A DNA stretch of 64,000 nucleotides from Maylandia zebra (taxonomy: Eukaryota > Chordata > Actinopteri > Cichliformes > Cichlidae): the NCBI RefSeq assembly GCF_041146795.1, contig NC_135170.1, positions 35,641,659 through 35,705,658 on the forward strand, given 5' to 3'. The notes under the pieces are model-generated. The model saw only the letters and a program-made list of their open reading frames with translations. It ran no database searches and was not told where the DNA came from. Both the position numbers and the translations under genes were made by a program. Each line of letters opens with the position of its first letter. The stretch's first letter is position 1. Shown here piece after piece: positions 55,101 to 64,000 of the stretch.

Positions 55101-58100
55101 TCAGTGGTTGACTAGTCCCATCTGAAAAGAAGAAGACAGCGACTGAGCCGACGTCTCCAACGAGAAGCTGAATGTTGGCGAGTCGCTTCGACTTACAGGT
55201 TGGTTGACGTAGTTGGACTCTTCGTACTCGTCTTCGCTGCTCTGAGCGGATGAACCTGGAGTGGACCCTGAACAAAAGACAAACATCCGACCTTTTATAA
55301 CCACGTGTGCTTAAAAACCAAAACATTCAGTGAGTTATTTTGTCACAGAGGAGGATTATCGAAGCTTATTTGCTGATGACATGTCAATCAAAAGAAGACA
55401 ACTTTACTTTGATAAGTCGCACGACGGGGGAAGGTACCGGACAGTTGGAGCATAGCGTCGGGTGCGCAGTGCAGTATACCTTTTGGTGCCACGTTCTCAT
55501 AGGGTTCGTCGTCGTCGTCTTCTTCTGAGCAGAGAACAGAGGCGGCGATGCGGCGTGATTAAAAATGAATTCTGACTTCTGTTTGAACAGCTGCTTGTTT
55601 TGGCGTTCAGACATTTTAAAACTTGTCATACTTTCCTGTTTTGTTTCCGTTTTAAATAAAAGGAAAAGAAACGTTTGAAACGCGTTGAAGCTGAGATTCA
55701 ACGTGGAAAAAGAACAACTATGTTGCCTTACCATCGAGGTTCACGTAATTATGATCTGTGAAAGAGCACAAACAGCTGATGAGTCCACATTCTGTTGACT
55801 CCCCAACGTCCGTGTTTTACGATGAAAGATCCAAACTGCACCTGAACTGGGCGTCGAGGCTCGGCTCTCGATGTCCGCGGGGACTCCTTTGCTCTCCTCC
55901 GGATTGTCGGGTAACACCTCTCTGGGGAAACCACAGAAGAAGAGGAAGATCAGTTTAGAGCGTCATCACTGAGGTGCAAACACCAGCTGGAAGCTGCACG
56001 TGGAAACCTACATGTAATTATCATGATCGTCAACGTCCTTCTCAGGTTCTGTGGAAAAACAAAAGTCAGCTAAACATCACGTTCCTGCACACTGACATCA
56101 CAGGGTCAAAGGTCAGAGTTTTCTTCCTGACTTAAATCTAACAAATCCCAGATTCTAATCCGAGTCTGCAGCCCAATCCCGGTCCAGACCAGCTCTCCCA
56201 GTCCAAAGAGCTTAACCAGTCCACTACAACCATAACCAGGTTAAAGAGGTCCAATATTAAATCCCAGGTCCAGTTTAACTAATCTCAAAGTTAAATAAAT
56301 CCTAAAATCTCAGAGTTAAACCTATTAAATCCAGTCTAACAGTTTCCGCAAGTCTCACTGATAAATCGCTTTTGGAGGCCGAGAAGCTTCAGGTCTTGGA
56401 AGTCAACGCCAACAAGACAAAGTGATGAAAGTCAGTCACTGGTTTTTGTTTTTCACACAGAAATGTCACAATATTGAGATTAAAAGTAGATCTTCATCTC
56501 CCAGCTGCTTCCTTTAGAGGTCACCGCAGCGGATCATCTACCTCCACCTCCTCCAACCAACTCTGCACCAACCAGTCTAAACTTATCAGATCAGATGTCA
56601 GTTCTGAACTGTGGCAGCCTGAGAGGTGAAACATCTTCACGAAGCTCCTCTGAGCTGTTCCTCTGAACAGGCAACAAGCCGGTGTACTCCTGGCATAAAG
56701 TCTAATCGTGTGGCTCATCAAAAATGACTCTCTTTAATCCAAAACGGCTCAGATGGGTCTGATCCTCTGGACCACAGCTCTGTCTGTGCATCTGATGATC
56801 TGAGCTTCATCTGACTGATGCTGGGCTCACTGTGCAAATGCAAATGGGTCTGATTGCAAAAAGAGGAGGGTGTACCCGTACCTGGATTCTCATAACTCGG
56901 GTTGCTCTCTGTAGGACAGAATTGGAGCAACAGGTTTGGGTAAGAAGGTAAAACAGAAAAATACAACTTAAATAATGCGTTGTCCTTTCCAGGCTCACCA
57001 GTTTCTGTTGGGGTGTAAGGTCTGTGCTCAGGTTTGGTTGAACTGTGAAACACAAAAAAGAGATCTGTGCACATCACACAACGATTTCTAAAGCTCTGCA
57101 CGCTCCCAGGAGAGCGTCTCCTGCTCGCCAACGTTCATCACCTGAACCAGGTGCGCTCATAACACAGAGGGACTTACAAAGGAAGCCGCAGGTGGGGGTC
57201 AGGTGGAGGGGTTGTAATGATGACGGGGTTCGGGGGTAGGGTCGGCTGGGCTGGAACACAGATCAGTGTTAGCTTCATCATCATCAGCATAGAGAGGTAT
57301 AAAGCACTCGTATCCGTTTTTAAGAGCAGTCGTCCATCCTCGGGGAGGGGACAACTTTACTTTCTCCTAAAAGCTCAAAGTTTCAGTTTTTATTATTTCG
57401 TTTACCTCCGTAAAACCAAACCAGCAGATTGCATCAGCTAGTTACACTTGTTTCCCATCCTCGCTGACCTGCATTGGCTTCCCATCAAATACCGCATTGA
57501 TTTTAAAATGATAAATGACTTTGCTCCCAGATATCTTACTGAACCTCTCAGCTTGTACACTCCTGGCAGAGCACTGAGATCAACAATCGCTCTCAGTGCA
57601 GCCTGGGTCTCGGCTGAAGGCCAGAGGTGATCATGCTTTTGCCATAGCTGCACCCGAACTCTGGAATAATCGTCCTACTGCTGTTCACTGAATCAGTTCA
57701 ATCTTTTAAATCGTGATTGAAACCCATTTATTCAATCTAGCCTTCCCTAGTTAGTGCCTGTATCCTGCAAATGTTCCCTTACGTAGTTTTAATCATTTTA
57801 TTTTATTGCTGAATAATCTCTGTGTTTTGTATTTACACTGCGCTGAAGCTAATTCGTGCGCTCCACCTGTTGGTGTATTTAGACCCTGTTATTGTTCCTA
57901 TCTCTAATTTATTGTATTACTGTGAAGCACTTTGGTGTACCGCTGCTTTTTAAATGTGCTATACAAAGAAGGTTGTATTGTATTAGTTATTTCATTTGAA
58001 GTCAGCGTTGATGTTAAATGTGACCACAGTTTGAAGGTACGCACACAGAAAATCCGTGCACGTCGGACCAAAGCTCAGGCTGATTTCAAAGCTTACCAAC

Positions 58101-58802
58101 GCTGATGCTGCCGCTCGCAAGGCTTCTGGAAGTCGGCATGGAGAGAGGAGCTTAAAGAGACGAGCAATAATGAGACCGATTATTGTGAAGTGTGAGTCAC
58201 GCAAAGCTGCACAGAGTAAAAACACAGAGGTGGAAATGTGAAGGTGATGAGTGACCGACATCGCAGAGCAGAATCGACCACGTGTTCATGGACCGTTGGT
58301 TTGAGCTGATGGTTGGACTGATGTTTCAGACTTACCTGCATGGATGACTCTGAATCCAGGTGATCTGAAAAAACAAACATCATCGTTTCTAAGCTTTGAC
58401 TCATCGATGAAAAGTTCCTCTGTGCTGCAGACGGGAACACTTACGTGTACTCTTCTGAAGCTGTTTGTTGGATGGACCCTGATGGGCGAGAAAAGAAAGA
58501 TTATAATGTGTCAGTAGCTCAAAGCAGAAATCTCAGAAGACGCTGTGCTGGACACGATGGGTGTGAAAGATCTGGTCTGAGTCAGAGATAAAAGGCGTTT
58601 CTGAAAACCACAGGGTGGTTTGTGCTCGAGTCAGGTCAGCCTGTGGTTAACAGCGGTTAGCCGCAGGTTGATACAGTGTCAACTGCAACTTTCACCCACG
58701 CAGTGGACCTTTGTTCCTGCAGTCCAAACAGATGACGGCCAGGAGGACGATGGAGACGAAGACGGCGGCCGACACGAGGAGAAGGAACCAGGAGAAGTCC
58801 AT
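55101..58802 (-). CDS. lat: Linker for activation of T cells (LAT), 12 coding exons
   Basis: Exons from the start: 58802-58700, 58478-58445, 58364-58336, 57250-57178, 57042-56999, 56908-56882, 56048-56012, 55921-55842, 55755-55732, 55524-55480, 55267-55197, 55121-55101. All have GT-AG borders and agreeing phases: 588 nt, 195 residues. The N-terminus has a very short ectodomain, one membrane helix (about residues 5-24) and CLDC at 25-28, the CxxC palmitoylation motif of LAT. The cytoplasmic tail is acidic and Pro-rich, with tyrosine motifs YENP (Y100), YIEVLPD (Y115, matching the mammalian PLC-gamma-1 site YLVVLPD), YVNL (Y146), YENV (Y159) and YVNQ (Y185). The four YxN motifs are Grb2/Gads SH2 sites. 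In T cells ZAP-70 phosphorylates LAT to nucleate PLC-gamma-1, Gads-SLP-76 and Grb2-SOS. The protein is shorter than human LAT. LAT2/NTAL is the alternative, but the LPD context and the neighbours atxn2l and sh2b1 favour LAT. Confidence 0.92.
56505..56545. repeat. Dispersed repeat fragment in lat intron
   Basis: Short block with aggtcaccgcagcggatcat followed by ctacctccacc, related to 9960-10010. A fragment of a common fish repeat, family not determined. Confidence 0.35.
57445..57978 (+). mobile_element. LINE 3' fragment in lat intron, antisense to lat
   Basis: The + strand reads LADLHWLPIKYRIDFKM and later YLTEPLSLYTPGRALRST, equivalent to the C-terminal end of the reverse transcriptase of the 577-2356 LINE (HWLPVHFRIVFKI, YLSELLQPYTP, ACSLRS). 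Frameshifts follow, and the copy ends with gtgaagcactttggtgta and aaatgtgctatacaaagaag, the L2-like 3' tail. Severely 5'-truncated. Confidence 0.75.
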
Positions 58803-60400
58803 GGTTTATCTGAGAGGGAAAGGAGAAGATCACAGGTCAGGTCTTAACCTCCGTCACTGCAGATAAGGACGACTGAGGTCGAGTAACTTCAGTTATTTAA
58901 AGCAGACTTTGATCAAACCTGGAACAAACAATCCTGAACTTTATCAGATGTGTTTGAGCCTAAAGTGATGTTCAGATTCTGAAGTTTACTTTCACTTTGT
59001 TATCAGTCATCAATCTGCACAGCAGGAAACCAAACAGCTTACTGTTGAACTTCCTCTGAGGTCTTCCTCCTGCCTGCAGCTCCATCGTCATCATCCCCCC
59101 TCCCTCCTCTGCACATGCTCAGACTGTCTCAGCCTCTCTGACTCTGAGCCGTGCCCCTCACTCCCAGTGAACATCTGAACATCTGCTATCGATCTAATCA
59201 GTCAACAAATAAAAGGATGTCCTGTTCACAGAAGCATTCACATCATCTGCTGCGTTGAGCAGTCCAGGCCGTGCCAGACTGAGTTACTGAGACATAATTA
59301 GCAAAGGCTGGATCGGATGAAAGCAATCTGATTGGTCAAGGCTCGTGGTGACGACGATTGGCTGGGAATAGTTTTTTGCTTTAGTCATTAAAAACTTTAA
59401 TCTTCATCATGATATATATAAATATATATAAATACACACACACACAGTCATGAGCTGGTCATGAGCTATATAGCATGGCGGCGGCAGCGTCATGGCGTGG
59501 GGGCATTTGTCAGGTTGATGGTTTAGTTAGTGCAGTGGGAAAAATACAAATCCACTCTGAGTGAAAAACCTTTTCAGGTCATGTTTTCACTGCTGTTTGT
59601 TACTCAAAAGGCTACAAGCTGAATCTCAGGAAGCTGGGTGAAGACGAAGCAGCACGTTTTGATCCGGACTTTCTTTAGACCTGAAAGAAAGAAAATTCCC
59701 TCGAGTGAAGGATTCGCTGGCCGAGTGCTTTTGTTCTGTTTGGATTAAGAGTAACTCGTAAACCTGTGTCAGGTCAGTGCTGACCCACCTGGGGTTATGG
59801 TTAGGGTTTGGACTAATCCACTCATTTCAACAGACGAGTGGGTTTTTTTCTTCAGTTTTTACAGGAGGACAAAATATTGGACTTTGTTTTACAGGCAGCG
59901 TCTTCTAGTTTGAACCTGTTTATCTGAAGCGGGCGTCCGGTGGCCTGCAGAGCGCGTGAGCTCTTGTTCTCTGCCGATGATTGTGTTTCACCATTTAATG
60001 CTAAAAAAGGAAGCAGGAAGTGTCCCACAAACGTGCACACACACATTCTGGTTAGAATAAAAAACAGAGTCTCAGCCGTGAAAAACCTGCTCCTCACAAC
60101 AACAAGTCTTTAAACGTGAGCATGGAGGATTGTTACCGCGAGCCGTCTCTTCTCTGGAAGTTTGGTGTTTTTCATTCTGTGGTTTTTCTCGGCTTTTGAA
60201 CACAACAACTGGAAACTTCCACCAATGAAGCTGCACAAACAAGTCAAATTTCCACTGGCTTCAAACACAAAACAAAAGCTTCAGTTTAATTCAGATTTTG
60301 AAGCTAAATGTTCAGAAGTCGTGCGATCAAAGCCGTCCTCCTCGGGTTCATAACGCCGACCCGAACTGCGCTGGATGAGACATAAAAACCAGAAACCTTT

Positions 60401-60670
60401 GTGGTCTGGCTGACAAACGGTTTCATGCTACATTTCTACATCACTGGAGGAAAAGTGCATGTGTGCAGAGCTGAGGGCTGCTGCACCCGCTCAACTCTGA
60501 CTGTTACCTGCAGTAAGGTCAGAAAAAAGAAAGGAAAACCTGCAGAAGACATGAATCTGAAAAGTGATACCGATGCTTATGATGGGCCATATACATGTTA
60601 CATCACATCACAAACACCAAATTCCTGCTGGAGCAACACCCTGGACCCAAACATCCACCCACAGACGTGA
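60401..60670 (+). pseudogene. Possible immunoglobulin-like domain fragment
   Basis: The 89-codon reading contains STLTVTCSKV and, 29 residues later, DAYDGPYTCYIT. This is reminiscent of the B-strand Cys and the D-x-G-x-Y-x-C F-strand pattern of a short immunoglobulin domain. There is no signal peptide, no transmembrane segment, no canonical tryptophan at the C strand and no clear splice partner. It may be a stray exon of a lymphocyte receptor-type gene, a pseudogene, or chance. Confidence 0.22.
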
Positions 60671-60778
60671 AGAAGCATCTTCATCCAGCACAAGTACAGA
60701 CGGTGCGTCGGTGAGCCGGGACTCTGTGGGATCAGACGACCAAACTAAAGTCACATTTTGACATACTCGGGTCTACGT

Positions 60779-60822
60779 GTACTTCATGTAAATGATGTAC
60801 CGTCATCATTTACATGAAGTAC
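60779..60822. repeat. Perfect hairpin, 19-bp arms
   Basis: Positions 60779-60797 are the exact reverse complement of 60804-60822, separated by a six-base loop. It lies just downstream of the possible immunoglobulin-like fragment. Confidence 0.9.
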
Positions 60823-60847
60823 AGACGGCCACAGGAACCTGGATAAC

Positions 60848-60900
60848 ATTAGCTAACATTAGCTAACATTACCGGTAGCTAACATTAGCTAACATTAGCG
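60848..60900. repeat. Tandem 10-bp repeat (AGCTAACATT)
   Basis: Five units of agctaacatt, with an accggt interruption in the middle. It is too short and regular, and lacks unique spacers, to be a CRISPR array. Confidence 0.85.
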
Positions 60901-62329
60901 GGCGGCCTCTGTCGCTCCACAACAAGTCACTGAAACTGAGCAGAGAGCAGTTTACGTGACTGAGGTCTGGTAGGGTTTGATTTTCTAAGCTGTCTGCAGG
61001 TCATTGACAGCAGGTCTCTTTTGCACCAGCACATCATACAAAATACAGATTTTCACAAACTTGTCAGGAACGACCAGGAAAGCTCATCTCACATTATAAT
61101 CGGACTCATTTTGCCACAAGTAAGTTTGAGTTTGACAAACGCTCGTGTGCTCGTCTTCATCACACGAGGCCGTGAACACGAGGAAGCTGTTCAAATGAAA
61201 CCGGCTGTCCTATTTTCTTAAATAACTGGTGGTTTTTACCTTCCTGAGTTATCACAAAGAACAGTGTGATGCTAATCTGCTCTCAGGGGTGCGTCACACA
61301 GGAAGGAAAACCATCCACCACGTGGTGCGACTGACTGGTACTGCTCGCTTTCTTTCCCCTGCAAACCCAAAAGTCTCCAGTAAACAAGGCCAGCCGGCTC
61401 CGAACGCTGGAAACACACTTCAGAGGAAACAAGATGATGGAAACCCGACTCAGACGAACATCTTCGGCCTCGGCTTCGCAGCTTTTACTGCATCTCACAA
61501 ACATCAATTCCACACTGCAGCGAGGAAGGCCGCCATCTTGCAAATGTAGACCCCGCCACAAAACCCCCCGAAAGGTTTTATTAAACTCTGTCAGCAAACA
61601 GAAGCTCGTCTAATAAGGTCACAGCTGTGCAAAGGAAACGAACTGACTGATAATGATCGGTTTTATCTGAGCTGCACATGTTTCTGAGCTAAAAATCAAA
61701 TATCAGCAGTGAAAATCATGCACCACACCTCAAAGCTCAACATCAAACTCAGCTCATGAACGATTACATCCTTTCATATTATTACATCATCTTCTTAACG
61801 ATGCTTTAATTCAGTTTCTTCAACTGCCATGAAATCCATGAAATTAATCAAATATGTTTTGAAATCTTCAAAAGCAGGTTAGAAATCCGTCCAAAGGTGG
61901 ATCTAAACCTAATCCCTGAAACCGCATCAGATCAAACCAAAGATAAAATTAGGTAATTGAATTAGGCTGAAACCAGTCTAAAACCAAGCCCAAAGCCACA
62001 TCTGAAAGTCTAAAGTCACACAGACAGACAGACAAAAGAGACCTCCCGAATTCACAAAAGCTCTGCCGCGTCTTTCAAGATTCTGCCAAAACAAATTTGT
62101 TTGAAATTTATTTTTCTTCTAGTCCAAAATAACTTCAGTCAGAAACCAGTCAGTGTAAAGACCAGTCTGAAACTGGGTCTCAAATCACCTTTAATACAGA
62201 GTCTAAACCCAGTAGACACTGAGATGGTCCGAAGACACGAAACTAGGTCAGCTCAAAATCAGTCAAAAAACCCCCACGTCCAAGACCCAGTCCGAGCCCA
62301 CGTTTGGAAATCAAACAAAAAATGGCTGA

Positions 62330-62670
62330 AAACCAGTCCTCAACCAGTCTATAACCAGTTATAACCCATCATAACTAATCTATAATGGTTATAACCATTC
62401 TATAACCCATTATGACAGTTTTAACCGTCTATAACCAGTTATTCAATTCAGTTCAGTTTTATTCATATAGCGCCAAATCACAACAAGAGTCACCTCAAGG
62501 CGCTTTATACTGTAAGGTATATAATATTATAATAATATACATAATATATATATAATTATAATATATATAATATAATAATATACAATAATATATATCATCT
62601 ATAACCAGTTCTAATCCATCTATAACCCATTTTAACCAGTGTATAATGATTATAAGTATCTGTAACGGTT
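62330..62670. repeat. Degenerate TATAACCAGT-type minisatellite, interrupted
   Basis: Variants of ctataaccagtt and ctataacccatt repeat on both sides of 62441-62600, which holds a SINE-like repeat and an AT-rich TATAATA tract. The array continues after them with matching units (for example ctataaccagttctaatcca), so the intruding DNA probably arrived within an existing array. Confidence 0.65.
62441..62525 (-). repeat. Short interspersed repeat with LINE-like tail, copy 5
   Basis: The + strand reads tcagttttattcatatagcg, then ccaaatcacaaca and cacctcaaggcgctttatac, the reverse complement of the tail block of the 5015-5213 copy. Followed by a TATAATA-rich tract. Confidence 0.6.
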
Positions 62671-64000
62671 TATAACCAGGCTAAGTCTTTAGCACTAACT
62701 CATGAATCCTAATGATTCTTGAGTTTCTGAGATCTTTACGTGATCAGCAGGATTTTTTAACCCTAACATCCTCACATGTTTCTGTTTGTTCACGATTATC
62801 AAACTGTGAGCAATAAAATACCCAAAAATGTCGAGTGCAGCAAAAATGAAAATGAGAATTAGCGCTCATATTTTCAAAGTGATATAGATATTTTTAATTT
62901 GTTAGAAAGTCCAAAAGCTCCAGACTGAAGCCAGACCAGGCCCGAGTCCAGACCACAGCTCTGATGTGTGGAGTTGGACTGAAGACGCTGAGTCTGACTG
63001 AGTCAGGGGGATCCTGCGTTTCTCAACAGAAAGTAGAAACACTAAAGTCAAGTAGAAACACTGTGCTGCAGGTTTTCTGGCATCATCAGGGTGAACTTCA
63101 GGAAGTCACATGTTCCAGTCTTCAGATAAAGTCCTGATAATCAGCTCCGTCAAACTGTCAGCGCGCTTCAATGTGCAGCTCAGACAGGATGCAAACAGGC
63201 TTTGAGCTGCAGCTGGAGGCTTACACAGCAGCCTGCTGCTCATTTTAACTCCATCACTCCAACGTGTTGCTTATTTTACTCTCGTTCACAGCGCTCCAGC
63301 ACCGCGTCATGAAGGCGCATCATAAATAAGCGTTGCTCACTCACAACTCAAACAGCTACAGTTCTAAAAATATGAGGTTAAAACATGAGATTTTTTTTAT
63401 GTAATCACTCTTGTGTGTTTGTTTTTATTGTTTGCTGTGAGTGAAGACAGCCATAAACACAAAGGTGTAAGAAAACCTGCCCTCCATGCGCACAACCACA
63501 GGGGAACTCTTTTTTTGCTGTGCTCTACATTATGTGACAACTGAAAATAAGGCAGGAGGCGTTTTGGGGTTTTGCCACGTAAAGAAAGCTGTTTCTCTGA
63601 AGTGAAGCTGCAGATCTGCTCATGTATGAAGAACCTGCCGGCACCAGCGGCCTGTTCGGCCTGAACTCACAGCAAACCAGGTCACCTGACATCTGGCCCT
63701 GCAATGAGACGCCAAACACAGCCGAGCGGGGCTGTAAATGTGGCCCCGAGAAGACTCCTCGACCGCGATGCACAAAAACCTGAAAATTCAGCTTTTTCTT
63801 CTTTTGTTTCACATTTCAGAGATCCTGGAGCCGCTGATACGCGCAGCGCTCTGTTTCCTGTGCAGGTAGCGGGTTATTTTAACCAGTTAGGCTCACCTGA
63901 GCCCACGCCGCCCATCAGCTAACCTGACTGGACCTCAGGCTAGCTTATATATGGACCCTTCTTATTCTCATCTTTGTTTTTTTAATTCTCAAATAAATAT

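Larger units (their letters stand above)
58803..64000. other. Region upstream of lat, no supported gene
   Basis: The lat promoter and 5' UTR should lie just right of 58802; a non-coding exon cannot be placed with confidence. Beyond it there are repeats (59055-59165, a TA/CA tract at 59410-59448, a hairpin at 60779-60822, AGCTAACATT tandem units, TATAACC-rich DNA at 62330-62670) and a possible immunoglobulin-like fragment (60401-60670). The remaining frames of 60-106 codons show no domain. Confidence 0.45.

Noticed and set aside
60848-60900. Regular short repeats that might suggest a CRISPR array
   Set aside because: The units are directly tandem, lack unique spacers, and this is vertebrate DNA.
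61229-61597. Overlapping 104-106-codon frames on both strands
   Set aside because: No domain or splice context; two overlapping frames of similar length suggest chance openness.

Overview
The window is a stretch of bony-fish nuclear DNA. The genes are split into many small exons with GT-AG introns, and intergenic space is rich in CA/GT, AAC and AAT microsatellites. Interspersed repeats are of teleost type (an L2/CR1-like LINE, TIR DNA transposons, a short repeat ending in a LINE-like tail). A percomorph, perhaps a cichlid, fits best, but the species is an inference from repeat style. No bacterial, viral, CRISPR or tRNA/rRNA feature was seen.

Five protein-coding genes could be assembled by joining exons with matching splice phases. 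From left to right: (1) 2434-5364 (+), the last three coding exons of a nemo-like kinase gene (nlk, probably nlk1-type); its 5' part lies left of the window. (2) 11790-19964 (+), a six-exon TLC-domain gene, tlcd3b (fam57b). (3) 33456-39627 (+), sh2b1, with the phenylalanine zipper, PH and SH2 domains and an alternative 3' exon. (4) 44829-53599 (+), atxn2l, 22 coding exons with Lsm, LsmAD and PAM2 regions. (5) 55101-58802 (-), lat, the T-cell adaptor LAT, 12 coding exons, 195 residues. atxn2l and lat converge tail to tail. tlcd3b, sh2b1, atxn2l and lat all have human orthologues in 16p11.2, so this is a conserved block in compacted form.

The spaces between are mostly repeats. An almost intact LINE reverse transcriptase lies in the nlk intron (577-2356). 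Two near-identical, internally deleted TA-flanked DNA transposons with a decayed IS630/Tc1/mariner-type helix-turn-helix lie 5 kb apart in opposite orientation (22107-23365 and 28365-29645). A small hAT-like element with a perfect 8-bp target duplication is at 42842-43052. Further TIR elements sit in introns of nlk, tlcd3b and atxn2l, and LINE fragments in introns of atxn2l and lat. Several perfect hairpins (23614-23674, 51661-51795, 60779-60822) are not explained by any gene.

Functionally the genes are mostly signalling or RNA-binding: a MAPK-like kinase (NLK), a ceramide-related membrane protein (TLCD3B), two tyrosine-kinase adaptors (SH2B1, LAT) and an ataxin-2 family RNA-granule protein. 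They are neighbours by synteny rather than members of one pathway. No wholly new system was found. The points most worth following are the exon architecture and phosphotyrosine sites of lat, the sh2b1 alternative tail, and the paired inverted transposons.
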